A DNA stretch of 64,000 bases, taken from positions 1 to 64,000 of the forward strand of contig DLGZ01000076.1 in NCBI GenBank assembly GCA_002482965.1, in the 5' to 3' direction. The notes under the pieces were generated by a model. The model worked only from the letters and a program-made list of their open reading frames with translations, made no database searches and was not told the origin of the DNA. This DNA comes from Verrucomicrobiaceae bacterium UBA7681. GTDB taxonomy: Bacteria > Verrucomicrobiota > Verrucomicrobiia > Verrucomicrobiales > Verrucomicrobiaceae. The position numbers and the translations under genes are program-made. Shown piece after piece: positions 17,392 through 25,963 of the stretch (its first letter is position 1; each line of letters starts with the position of its first letter).

Positions 17392-18120
17392 ATGGATTTC
17401 ACCGGCCCTTTTTCTGAGCACGCGACGACGGAGGCGCTTTTTGATGCGCTGCCGGATGTCGTGTTCTTTATCAAGGATGCTGCAGGGCGGTATGCGCGTG
17501 TGAATCAGACGCTGGCGGATCGCTGTGCGGGGGGGGACAAAACGAAGCTGATCGGCAAACGGCCTGAGGAGGTGTTTCCGGCGGCGCTGGCGGCGAGCTA
17601 TGCGCGGCAGGATGAGGCGGTGCTGAAAACTGGGAAGCCGGTGGAGCATCAGTTGGAACTGCACATTTATCCCGGCCACAAGGCGGGATGGTGCCTGACC
17701 ACGAAGCATGCGCTACGCGATGCGAAGGGACGGATCATCGGTGTGACGGGCATCTCGCGGGATCTGAATGCGCCGAGTGACAAGGCGGGTGGCTTTGCGG
17801 AACTGGCGGCGGCGCTGAAGCACATGCAGCAGCATTTTGCGGAGAGCCTGAGAATTGAAGACATCGCGAAGAAGGCGGGGCTGAGTGTGTATCAATTTGA
17901 GCAGCGGGTGCAGCGGCTGTTTCAAATGAGTCCGCTGCAACTGCTGCACAAGCTGCGGCTGGATGAGGCGACGAGGCTGCTGCGTGAGACGGATCAATCC
18001 CTGGCTGACATTGCGATTGAGACGGGGTGGTGTGACCAGAGTGCGTTCACGCGGCACTTCAGCCGGTATGCGGGGATGGCGCCGGGGAAGTTTCGGGGAT
18101 TGAACCGGGAAACGAAGTGA
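17392..18120 (+). CDS. PAS domain-AraC type transcriptional regulator
   Basis: 242 residues from the ATG at 17392; an upstream TTG in the same frame is less likely because it would place the palindrome inside the gene. The N-terminal ~120 residues are a PAS sensor (LPDVVFFIKDAAGRYARVN, ending IIGVTGISRDL). The C-terminal ~100 residues are two AraC helix-turn-helix motifs (IEDIAKKAGLSVYQFEQRV and LADIAIETGWCDQSAFTRHF). It diverges from the peptidase/hydroxyproline operon and is its likely regulator, with the PAS domain sensing an unknown small molecule. The same architecture occurs in the gene at 25174. Confidence 0.9.
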   Translation: MDFTGPFSEHATTEALFDALPDVVFFIKDAAGRYARVNQTLADRCAGGDKTKLIGKRPEEVFPAALAASYARQDEAVLKTGKPVEHQLELHIYPGHKAGWCLTTKHALRDAKGRIIGVTGISRDLNAPSDKAGGFAELAAALKHMQQHFAESLRIEDIAKKAGLSVYQFEQRVQRLFQMSPLQLLHKLRLDEATRLLRETDQSLADIAIETGWCDQSAFTRHFSRYAGMAPGKFRGLNRETK

Positions 18121-18171
18121 TTTGAAGGTTCTTGCCCTTGCCAATTTTGGGGCTGTTCGTAGCGTGCTCGA

Positions 18172-19176
18172 ATGTCGCGTTCCTTGATCGCCCCTACGGG
18201 CCACTCCATGCCTTTGTCAGGCGGGGAGACCTGTGTGGGGAGTGATCCGTCAGTGCAGATTCCGATTCGAGCGGAGATGGGGCTGATGCCGAGGCATTTT
18301 GTGATTGCTGAGCTTGAGGGGGGGTGGCATCTGGGAGCCTATGAAGGAGCGGCGGTGTGGGTCAATGGACAGCCGGTGCGGGTGACGGCTCTACATGATG
18401 GGGATCGCATTGTGGCGGGGCAGTTGGAACTGATTTATCGAGATGAGCCGGAGATGGCGATGGGACAGGAGAGGGTGACTTCAATGCAGACGACGCCAAG
18501 TCTGGTGCAGGACTCGTTTCAGCCTCTGCAGATGAGCCCACCTCGTCTTGAGGTGGAGACTGAACGGCCAGCGATGGCGCGCCCGCCGATGCCCGAGCTG
18601 GAGCGTGCTGCGCCACCGCGTGTCCTACTCCGGACAGAACTGGGGGACGTGACCAGTCTGACGGGAGGAAAGCGGGATCACCTGCTGATGATTTTGATTG
18701 GCTTGGTCATGATCGGGATTGGCGGATTCGTTACCAAGCTGGCTTTTGTGGACGCATCTGGTCCGCTCAAACCGGCGGACATTGTGGTCAAAGAAGGGCA
18801 CATCACGGGGGCGTCTGTGAGCGGTCGTCGCAAAGGGATCAAGACGACGGAACTTCTGACGGACCTGGGCCTGACGCGCATGATTCAACTGCCGGATGAT
18901 TTGCACTACAACCCCGCCTGGAGCCGACCAGGCAGTGTGGCGAAAATTGGGTTTGTGAAGGAGGAATTCAACATGCGGGGCACCCAGTTGCGACTGGAGG
19001 TGGCCACGCTGGAGGTGGATGACACAACGTACTGGTCGCTGGCCAAGCACAACGCGGCGGTGGATAGTCAGAACCAGATGTTTGCCATGGCTGGGCCCGC
19101 AATGGTGCTGGGAGGACTGTTTGTGATGATACTGGGCTGGGAAAAGTGGAAGACGAAGCGAGCGGGGCGGCGCTGA
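18172..19176 (+). CDS. FHA-like membrane protein of unknown function
   Basis: 334 residues. Residues about 20-92 resemble a degenerate forkhead-associated fold (VGSDPSVQIPI, PRHFVIAELEGGWHL, VWVNGQPVRVTALHDGDRIVAGQLELIY). A proline-rich linker follows, then a transmembrane helix at about 171-193, an extracytoplasmic segment and a second hydrophobic helix near the C-terminus (MVLGGLFVMILGW) before a basic tail. FHA domains bind phosphothreonine peptides, but the usual Ser/Asn pattern is weak here, so binding is uncertain. It starts about 50 bases after the regulator and may be transcribed with it. No function can be named. Confidence 0.75.
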   Translation: MSRSLIAPTGHSMPLSGGETCVGSDPSVQIPIRAEMGLMPRHFVIAELEGGWHLGAYEGAAVWVNGQPVRVTALHDGDRIVAGQLELIYRDEPEMAMGQERVTSMQTTPSLVQDSFQPLQMSPPRLEVETERPAMARPPMPELERAAPPRVLLRTELGDVTSLTGGKRDHLLMILIGLVMIGIGGFVTKLAFVDASGPLKPADIVVKEGHITGASVSGRRKGIKTTELLTDLGLTRMIQLPDDLHYNPAWSRPGSVAKIGFVKEEFNMRGTQLRLEVATLEVDDTTYWSLAKHNAAVDSQNQMFAMAGPAMVLGGLFVMILGWEKWKTKRAGRR

Positions 19177-19369
19177 TGGAGGCATGCCGCAGCGTTCTTC
19201 ACTGACTGTTTTTGGAAGGCGCAAGCATCTTCGAATCTGCCGACGCTGTGGCAAACAGTGCGTCCTCGGAGGTGTTTGAAAACCGCGCGGTGGCGGGATC
19301 TGGATTCAAGGCTGGATCCTTTGTGGCTACTACGTCTGCAAGGTTTGGCGCGCATCCAGATGTCGGATC

Positions 19370-19395
19370 GTATCGGGGTCAGGAGACCCCGATAC
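19370..19395. terminator. Perfect 11-bp hairpin between convergent genes
   Basis: GTATCGGGGTC and GACCCCGATAC form an 11-base-pair stem around the 4-base loop AGGA. It lies in the 280-base gap between the convergent FHA-like and DUF1501 genes. No T-run follows on either strand, so it is not a textbook intrinsic terminator; a bidirectional terminator or a repeat-type palindrome is inferred from its position. Nothing else is evident in this gap. Confidence 0.5.
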
Positions 19396-19455
19396 CTTGG
19401 CTTTGGATTGCTCGCAAGGCGTTCAAACTTAGGCTGGTCTGCGGGTCTTGATCGC

Positions 19456-20904
19456 CTACGCGATCAGCTCTTTGATGACCTTGCGGTGTTCCACGCCGGT
19501 GAGCTTTTGGTCGAGGCCCTGGTACTTGTAGGTGAAGCGTTCGTGGTTGTAGCCGAGGAGTTTTAGTACTGTGGCGTGGAAGTCGCTGATGTGGAGCGGG
19601 TCTTTGACGATGTTGTAGCTGAAGTCGTCGGTCTCGCCGTAGATGGCGCCGCCTTTGGAGCCGCCGCCGGCCATCCACATGGTGAAGCAGCGGGGGTGGT
19701 GGTCGCGTCCGTAGTTTTCCTTGGTGAGGCCACCCTGGCTGTAGATGGTGCGGCCGAATTCGCCGCCCCAGATGATGAGGGTGTCGTCAAACATGCCGCG
19801 CTGCTTGAGGTCTTCAATGAGGGCATGGCAGGGCTGGTCGATGTCTTTGCACTGGCTGGGCATGCGGCCGCCGACGTTGCTGTGGTGGTCCCAGTTATTG
19901 AGGTAGATCTGGGTGAAGCGAACGCCGCGCTCGGCGAGGCGGCGGGCCATGAGCACGCTGTTGGCGAAGGTGCCGGGCTTCTTTGCCTCTTCGCCGTAGA
20001 GTTTGAAAATGTGCTCGGGTTCGCTGTTGATGTCGGTGAGCTCGGGCACGCTGGCCTGCATGCGGAAGGCCATTTCGTACTGCTGGATGCGGGTGTGGGT
20101 TTCGGGATCGCCGACCTGCTTGAAGTTGATCTCGTTGAGGGCGTTGAGTCCTTCGATGGTGCGCTTGCGCACGCTGTCGGGCACGCCGGGCGGGTTGTTG
20201 ATGAAGAGGATGGGGTCGCCCTTGCTGCGGAAGGAAACGCCGGCGTGCTCGCCGGGCAGGTAGCCGCTGGACCAGAGGCGTGAGGAGATGGCCTGCTCCT
20301 GCTCGCGGTTCGTTGGGGTGGCGATGAGGACGACGAAGGTGGGCAGGTTGGAGTTCATGGAGCCGAGGCCATAGGAGGCCCAGGAGCCGAGGCAGGGACG
20401 GCCGGTGATTTGATTGCCGGTCTGCATGGCGCAGATGGCGGGCTCGTGATTGATGGCCTCCGTGTGAAGGGAACGCATCCAGCAGATGTCGTCGGCGTTC
20501 TTGCCGAGAAAGGGCAGGAGGTCGGAGTTCATCCACATGCCGCACTGGCCGCGCTGGGCGAAGTTGAACTTCGACGGCGCGATGGGGAAGCGCGCCTGAC
20601 CGCTGGTCATGGTGGTGAGACGCTGGCCGTTGCGGATGCTTGGCGGCAGGTCTTTGTCATAGAAGGCCTGCATGCCGGGCTTGTAGTCGAACAAGTCCAT
20701 CTGCGCAGGACCGCCGACCATGTGCAGGTAGATGACGCGCTTCGCTTTCGGCGCAAACTGCGGCCCCATGGCTGTGTCGTTTGAGGCGTTGGCAAACGAT
20801 TCGCCGAGGAGCGATGCGAGGGCTGCACCGCCGAGGACGTTTTTACCGCGCGCAAACATTTGGCGGCGCGTCTGATAGGTGTTCCATTCTTGGAGGAGAT
20901 TCAT
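19456..20904 (-). CDS. DUF1501 secreted protein
   Basis: 482 residues with a Tat-like start (TRRQMFARGKNVLGGAALASLLG). It shows the DUF1501 alkaline-phosphatase-like fold signatures: VIYLHMVGGPAQMDLFDYKPGM near the N-terminus, ERGVRFTQIYLNNWDHHSNV, and IIWGGEFGRTIYSQGG with GRDHHPRCFTMWMAGGG. In Planctomycetes and Verrucomicrobia such genes are nearly always paired with a PSCyt1/DUF1549/DUF1553 gene, as here, and the pair is thought to act on extracellular polysaccharides or sulfated compounds. The start overlaps the stop of the small membrane protein gene by 4 bases. The biochemical activity is unknown. Confidence 0.9.
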   Translation of the reverse strand: MNLLQEWNTYQTRRQMFARGKNVLGGAALASLLGESFANASNDTAMGPQFAPKAKRVIYLHMVGGPAQMDLFDYKPGMQAFYDKDLPPSIRNGQRLTTMTSGQARFPIAPSKFNFAQRGQCGMWMNSDLLPFLGKNADDICWMRSLHTEAINHEPAICAMQTGNQITGRPCLGSWASYGLGSMNSNLPTFVVLIATPTNREQEQAISSRLWSSGYLPGEHAGVSFRSKGDPILFINNPPGVPDSVRKRTIEGLNALNEINFKQVGDPETHTRIQQYEMAFRMQASVPELTDINSEPEHIFKLYGEEAKKPGTFANSVLMARRLAERGVRFTQIYLNNWDHHSNVGGRMPSQCKDIDQPCHALIEDLKQRGMFDDTLIIWGGEFGRTIYSQGGLTKENYGRDHHPRCFTMWMAGGGSKGGAIYGETDDFSYNIVKDPLHISDFHATVLKLLGYNHERFTYKYQGLDQKLTGVEHRKVIKELIA

Positions 20905-21446
20905 GGCGGTGTGATTACGGTATTCAGATTTAAAATCTCGGAGAGTGCGGGTGAAGGGCTGCGTGTGAGCCAGAGGTAAAGCCAGGTCACCGGCAGCCAG
21001 GGGGCGGCGGACATGATGATGGGAGCAATATCAGAGATGGTTTCGCCATCCCAAGGCTGGGTGCTGAAAAGCACGATGGGCCATCCCAGCAGGCCAATGA
21101 AGGCGGGATAAAAGAATGCGGACTGCGCTGCGAACCAGACGCGATGCCATGCCTTTGGCCGAGGGTTTGTCCAGAGGATCAGGAGCGCCCAGCATTGCAT
21201 CCCTGCGCAGAACAGTGACCACGCTGCGATGTGCCAGTGTGGCAGGGAATGCGGACTCAAGGCGGCAAGGATCATGCCCCGGACAAGTTCCAATGTCAGG
21301 GGCTTGTTGAAGCCGAGTTCATTGCCTTGAGAGTCGATGAGGGCGCCTGCACTTTCATAACCGACGGCCAGCAGCGACCAGCCCACCAGCACTGTCAGGC
21401 TGGCGAGAATGAGAACTGTAAGTCGAAGGCGGCTGCGTGGATTCAT
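20901..21446 (-). CDS. Small multi-helix membrane protein, unknown
   Basis: 181 residues with about four hydrophobic segments (LTVLILASLTVLVGWSLLAVG, WSLFCAGMQCWALLILW, FFYPAFIGLLGWPIVLF, WLPVTWLYLWLT). I recognise no family. It is inserted between the PSCyt/DUF1553 gene (17-base gap) and the DUF1501 gene (4-base overlap), so it is certainly co-transcribed with that pair. It may anchor or assist the exported pair in the envelope, which is inference from position only. Confidence 0.7.
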   Translation of the reverse strand: MNPRSRLRLTVLILASLTVLVGWSLLAVGYESAGALIDSQGNELGFNKPLTLELVRGMILAALSPHSLPHWHIAAWSLFCAGMQCWALLILWTNPRPKAWHRVWFAAQSAFFYPAFIGLLGWPIVLFSTQPWDGETISDIAPIIMSAAPWLPVTWLYLWLTRSPSPALSEILNLNTVITPP

Positions 21447-21463
21447 AGCGTGGAGGGACTGAC

Positions 21464-24400
21464 TTACTTATTGAGCACCTCGTCCAAATTCATGAGCTGA
21501 TTGCAAAGCATGGTCCAAGCGGCGAACTCGGGTTTAGGGAGTTTGTCGTCGGACTTGGACTCGCCTACTTTGAGAAGGGCCTCGGCGTCGGTAGCGTGGG
21601 TGTTATAGTATTGGCGCAGGTCGGCGAGGCTGGCGGTGAGGATGGGGGGTTCCTGGGCTTTGAGGGGGCGGCAGAGGAGGCGCTCGGCTATGGCGGTGAA
21701 CTTGGCGGTGTCGTCGCCTTTCACGTTCTCCAGGATGTGCTGGGCGAGGTTGCGGGCGGCTTCGATGAACTGGGGATCGTTCATGGTGACGAGGGCCTGT
21801 AGAGGGGTGTTGGTGCGGTCGCGGCGGACGCAGCTGACTTCGCGTGGAGGGGCGTTGAAGACCTCCATGTTGGGAGAGGGTGCGGTGCGCTTCCAGAAGT
21901 TGTAGATGGTGCGGCGGTAGAGGTTTTCGCCGTTGTCCTGCTTGTACTTCTCGGTGCCCATGCCGACGACTTCCCAGACGTTCTCCGGCTGGTAGGGCAT
22001 GGTGCCGGGGCCGCCCATTTTGGGGGAGAGGGTGCTGCTGACGGCGAGGGCGTAGTCGCGGATCATCTCGGCGTCCATGCGGAAGCGCGGGCCGCGGGAG
22101 AGCAGGGCATTGTTCTGATCTTTTTCGATCTTCTCTGGAGTGATGATGGCGGCCTGGCGATAGGCGGCGGAGGTGACGAAGAGCTTGAAAAGGCGCTTCA
22201 CATCCCAGCCGCTCTCACGGAATTCCACGGCGAGCCAGTCGAGCAGTTCCGGGTGCGAGGGCGGGCTGCCCATGATGCCGAAGTCTTCGCTGGTCGTCAC
22301 CAAACCGGCACCGAAGAGTTCCTGCCAGAAGCGGTTGACCGTGACGCGTGCGGTGAGGGAGTTCTCAGGGCTGACAAGCCACTTGGCGAGGCCAAGGCGG
22401 TTCTGCGGCGCATCCGCAGGCAGCTTGCCGAGGGCTGCGGGCACGGCGGCTGTGACGGCGTCGCCGACTTTGTCGTACTGGCCGCGCATGAGGATGTTGG
22501 CCATGGGTTTGGTGTCCATGCGCTCTTCCTGAATGTGGGTGAGGGGGCTGCGAGCTTTGATGGCTTCCTGCTCTGCGGTGAGCTTTGTGCTGCTGGCGAG
22601 TGCGGTCTGATAAGGCGTGTCACGGGTGATGAGGTAATGCTCAAAGAGTGCCTCCTGCTGTTTTGGGGCGCGTTTCTTTGCGGCGAGCATGGTGCGGAGA
22701 GGGCCGACCTTGGAAAGCGTCACGACCTCGGTGGCGGTGAGCTGGCGGTCATAGATGCGCACGTCCTGCACGCCGCCGTCACTGAAGAATGCACCATTGC
22801 TGCGCTGGCCGATGCGGGTGGGTGTGGTGGTCTTGATGCTGCCTTTGAGCGCATTTGTGTCGGGCTTGATGGGGGCTTCCACGCCATCTACAAAGATGCG
22901 CACGCTGCCGGCTTTGCCTTTGCCGTCATAGGTCACGAACACGTGCTGCCAGACGCCGGGACGAAGGGCGGGTTTGGCGGTGGAGACTTTGATCGCGTCA
23001 TCCGGCCACTTGCTGACGATGTGGACGGAGAGTCTGGTGTCGCTCTGGAAGAGGTCCCAGCCGCGATAGTCGTTCTTTTCATCCATACGAGCGAGGATGC
23101 CGCCGGAGACACCGGCGCGATCAGCACGCACCCAGGCGCCGTAGCTGAAGGCGTGGTCTTTTTCGAAATCGCCTACGTCGCCGATTTCGAAGGTGCCGTT
23201 GGGTTTCATCACTGGAGCAGGGCCCAGTTTGCCATCGGGCTTCCAGGTGACTTCGCCGACGGCTTTGAAGGTCTTCGCGGTGCCGCAGGTGCCGGACACT
23301 TCACTGCCTGCGCCTTCATTGAGAGGCACGTGTGCGGTCAGGCCCTTGGTGGGCACATCTTTATCCAGGTCTTCGGGCTTGGCGCTGGTAAGCCAGAGAT
23401 CAAATAGAGGCTTGGCGGCTTTGCGTGAAGCGTCCTGCTTGGTTTTTGCGGCGGCGATTTCGGTGGGGAGTGCGCTCCAGCGAGGGCGGTCTTTGTCGGT
23501 GGGCAGGACGAGGATGGGGCCGAGGCCGTCCTTCACGTTGCCGTCTTTGGGCTTCTGCGTGGTGTTGCGGAAGAACGCGGCGAGCGAGTAGTAGTCTTTC
23601 TGCGAGATGGGGTCGAACTTGTGATCGTGGCACTGGCAGCAGTTGGTGGTGAGGCCCATGTAAACCCAGCCGAGGGTCTGCACGCGGTCGCTGGCGTAGT
23701 TGGCGAGATTTTCGTCATCAATAGTGCCGCCTTCATTGGTGGTGATGTTGCAGCGCTGGAAACCGGTGGCGATGAGTTGATCGTTGGTGGGCTTTGGCAG
23801 GAGATCTCCGGCGATCTGTTCGACGGTGAACTGATCGAAGGGTTCGTTGCGATTGAAGGACTTCACGACCCAGTCACGGTAGGGCCAGATCTCGCGCGCT
23901 TTGTCAAAGTGCAGGCCGTGAGTGTCGGCGTAGCGTGCGGCATCGAGCCAGTAGCGGGCGCGGTGTTCGCCATAGGCGGGGGATTTGATCAACTCATCGA
24001 CGAGTTCTGAATAGGCGGCGTCGGAGATGGGAGAGCCGTCCTTGGGTGCGTAGCGGGCAACGAGTTCAGGAGAAGGCGGCAGGCCGGTGAGGTCGAGCGT
24101 CACGCGGCGGATGAGTGCATGCGCATCGGCCTGCGTGTTGGGCTTGAGGCCGGCAGCTTCGAGCTTGGAAAGGATGAAACGATCTACGGGAGTTTTGACC
24201 CAGGCGCTGTCTTTGACCTGTGGCTCTGCTGCACGCTGCGGCTGGATGAGCGACCAATGCGGCTGCCATGGCGCACCTTGGGCGATCCATTCTTTGACCA
24301 GTGCGATCTGCTCCGGCTTCAGCGTCTTGTGTGACTCAGGCGGTGGCATGAGCTCCTCGGCATCTTTTGAGATGAGGCGCTGGAAGAGGTTGCTGACCTC

Positions 24401-24625
24401 CGGTTTGCTTTTGATGACGGTGGGCTGCTCGCCCTCTTTGGCGGTGAAGAAACCTGCTTCGGTGTCGAGGCGCAGGCCAGCTTTGCGCGTTCCTGGATCG
24501 GGGCCGTGGCAATGGAAGCATGCTTCGGCGAGGATGGGACGGATGTCCTTGTTGAAGCCGATCGGCTGCGCTGCCACCGCTGAGGAGGCAAGGAGCGTGA
24601 AGATCAGGGTGAGGTCGATGCGCAT
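21464..24625 (-). CDS. PSCyt1 / DUF1549 / LamG / DUF1553 exported protein
   Basis: 1053 residues with a signal peptide. The N-terminal planctomycete cytochrome domain has CFHCHG (about residue 36), followed by DUF1549 (VKTPVDRFILSKLEAAGLKPN onward), a second CQCHDH motif, a LamG/concanavalin-like domain in the middle (about residues 470-640, KDHAFSYGAWVRADRAG) and the C-terminal DUF1553. The LamG insertion suggests carbohydrate binding. Such proteins are abundant in Verrucomicrobia and Planctomycetes, paired with DUF1501 proteins; surface polymer degradation is the usual hypothesis, not a proven function. It is 17 bases upstream of the small membrane protein gene. Confidence 0.9.
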   Translation of the reverse strand: MRIDLTLIFTLLASSAVAAQPIGFNKDIRPILAEACFHCHGPDPGTRKAGLRLDTEAGFFTAKEGEQPTVIKSKPEVSNLFQRLISKDAEELMPPPESHKTLKPEQIALVKEWIAQGAPWQPHWSLIQPQRAAEPQVKDSAWVKTPVDRFILSKLEAAGLKPNTQADAHALIRRVTLDLTGLPPSPELVARYAPKDGSPISDAAYSELVDELIKSPAYGEHRARYWLDAARYADTHGLHFDKAREIWPYRDWVVKSFNRNEPFDQFTVEQIAGDLLPKPTNDQLIATGFQRCNITTNEGGTIDDENLANYASDRVQTLGWVYMGLTTNCCQCHDHKFDPISQKDYYSLAAFFRNTTQKPKDGNVKDGLGPILVLPTDKDRPRWSALPTEIAAAKTKQDASRKAAKPLFDLWLTSAKPEDLDKDVPTKGLTAHVPLNEGAGSEVSGTCGTAKTFKAVGEVTWKPDGKLGPAPVMKPNGTFEIGDVGDFEKDHAFSYGAWVRADRAGVSGGILARMDEKNDYRGWDLFQSDTRLSVHIVSKWPDDAIKVSTAKPALRPGVWQHVFVTYDGKGKAGSVRIFVDGVEAPIKPDTNALKGSIKTTTPTRIGQRSNGAFFSDGGVQDVRIYDRQLTATEVVTLSKVGPLRTMLAAKKRAPKQQEALFEHYLITRDTPYQTALASSTKLTAEQEAIKARSPLTHIQEERMDTKPMANILMRGQYDKVGDAVTAAVPAALGKLPADAPQNRLGLAKWLVSPENSLTARVTVNRFWQELFGAGLVTTSEDFGIMGSPPSHPELLDWLAVEFRESGWDVKRLFKLFVTSAAYRQAAIITPEKIEKDQNNALLSRGPRFRMDAEMIRDYALAVSSTLSPKMGGPGTMPYQPENVWEVVGMGTEKYKQDNGENLYRRTIYNFWKRTAPSPNMEVFNAPPREVSCVRRDRTNTPLQALVTMNDPQFIEAARNLAQHILENVKGDDTAKFTAIAERLLCRPLKAQEPPILTASLADLRQYYNTHATDAEALLKVGESKSDDKLPKPEFAAWTMLCNQLMNLDEVLNK

Positions 24626-24738
24626 GCGGGTTTTGAAGGTTGGTATGAAAATGTCTCGGACTGGTATGATTATGATTACGGAGCGGGGACCCGGTTTTTT
24701 GCGTTCAATCTGGGCTGACTCAGGGGAGAATGCTGACG

Positions 24739-25101
24739 TTAAACCATGGCGCTGCGGAGAGCGAGGCGCTCTGATTCAGGGAGGCTGCTGGCGGTGATGC
24801 CGCGCCATGCGGCATTGATGTCGATGCGGCTCCAAATGGCGGCGAGGCAGTTCCCGAGGCTGATGCGCTCCTTCGGAGTTTTCACGTGGGTGAGCAGCAG
24901 GAGAGCCAGGTCAGGCCGATGATGCTTCACGATGAGTATGAGGTCTTTCAGTTCTTCGTCATTGAATGAGCGGACGACCTCCAAGTCGCCGATCAAGGCA
25001 TCAAGTTGATGCAAATCATGCGTATGGCCACGGTGAAGACTTGCGGCAATACGCCGGAGTCGCTCGCGGCGCAGGGGCAGGGGATGCAGGGTGTTTTTCA
25101 T
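24739..25101 (-). CDS. Hypothetical protein, 120 residues
   Basis: A Leu/Arg/His-rich, apparently cytoplasmic and helical protein (for example FNDEELKDLILIVKHHRPDLALLLLTHVK). I recognise no family. It is the first gene of the minus-strand group that continues, after a gap of about 110 bases, with the PSCyt1/DUF1553 gene, and it diverges from the second PAS-AraC regulator. The start is the ATG at 25101, supported by the compact divergent spacing. A role linked to the regulator or the downstream cytochrome operon is conjecture. Confidence 0.6.
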   Translation of the reverse strand: MKNTLHPLPLRRERLRRIAASLHRGHTHDLHQLDALIGDLEVVRSFNDEELKDLILIVKHHRPDLALLLLTHVKTPKERISLGNCLAAIWSRIDINAAWRGITASSLPESERLALRSAMV

Positions 25102-25113
25102 GTCTAATTATAC

Positions 25114-25130
25114 GCAGTGACCTGCACTGC
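25114..25130. promoter_or_regulatory. 17-bp palindrome in the second divergent regulator region
   Basis: Perfect arms GCAGTG and CACTGC surround ACCTG. It lies in the 72-base gap between the divergent hypothetical gene and PAS-AraC gene. Like the palindrome at 17368 it contains a CAGT/ACTG core, so it may be the operator of this second regulator. Function is inferred. Confidence 0.45.
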
Positions 25131-25173
25131 CGTCTTGCATGCCCATGGCTTCCTTGTGTAAAATGCGCGCATC

Positions 25174-25929
25174 ATGGCGGCTATTTCACCACAGGCTTTT
25201 TTACGGCGGGTACGCGGCCCGGAGCTGGCCCGGCTCTTTGACCTCATCCCCGACATATCGTTTTTTATCAAAGACCGCCAGGGGCGATTCATGGCCATGA
25301 ACCGCCGCAGCTGTGACTACTGCGGCGTGAAGCACGAGAAAGACGCCATTGGCAAGACCGACGATGATTTCTTCCCGCGCAGTCGCGTCGCCGAATACCA
25401 TGCGGATGATGAGGTCGTGATGCGCACAGGCACTCCCATCGTGAACCGCCTGGAAAGTGCGCCGGAGGCGGAGGGCTCCCCACGGCTGGTCATGTCCAGC
25501 AAGATCCCACTGAGGGATGCGGAGGGGAACATCATCGGAATCGCAGGATTTTCCCGCCAGGTGGAACAGGTGCGCAGCCGCAGCTCCGGCGAGGCGCGCT
25601 TTGCCAAGGTGATCGAGCACATGCATCAGCACCCGGATGCCGCGCTGAGCAGCGCTGCGATGGCGCGCATGTGCGGCCTGTCGCAGAGCCAGTTTGACCG
25701 CAGCTTTCGTCGCGTCTTTGGCTCGTCGGCGCGGCAGTACCTGCTACGCGTGAGGGTGGAGGCGGCGTGCCGGCGATTGGCTGAGACGGAGGAAACAGTA
25801 GCGGCGCTGGCGGTGGAGCTGGGGTTCTACGATCATGCGCATTTCACGCGGTGCTTCCGCCGAGCTATGGGGCTGACGCCGGCAAAGTATCGGCAGCAGA
25901 GGGCGCCGAAGGGGGCGAAGCGGGGGTGA
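25174..25929 (+). CDS. PAS domain-AraC type transcriptional regulator
   Basis: 251 residues. It has an N-terminal PAS domain (LIPDISFFIKDRQGRFMAMNRRS, closing with IIGIAGFSRQV) and C-terminal AraC-type helix-turn-helix motifs (SSAAMARMCGLSQSQFDRSF and VAALAVELGFYDHAHFTRCF). It has the same architecture and several shared motifs with the regulator at 17392, so the two look paralogous. It diverges from the hypothetical gene that heads the PSCyt/DUF1501 operon and is the best candidate regulator of that operon. The start ATG at 25174 gives a complete PAS fold. Confidence 0.9.
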   Translation: MAAISPQAFLRRVRGPELARLFDLIPDISFFIKDRQGRFMAMNRRSCDYCGVKHEKDAIGKTDDDFFPRSRVAEYHADDEVVMRTGTPIVNRLESAPEAEGSPRLVMSSKIPLRDAEGNIIGIAGFSRQVEQVRSRSSGEARFAKVIEHMHQHPDAALSSAAMARMCGLSQSQFDRSFRRVFGSSARQYLLRVRVEAACRRLAETEETVAALAVELGFYDHAHFTRCFRRAMGLTPAKYRQQRAPKGAKRG

Positions 25930-25963
25930 GATAGTGCCCACGAGCTTCAAATCGTGCGTGCTT

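Noticed and set aside
22253..23407. A 384-codon plus-strand frame opposite the PSCyt1/DUF1553 gene.
   Set aside because: It has shadow-like composition with no recognisable domain; the minus-strand gene shows clear heme, DUF1549, LamG and DUF1553 motifs.
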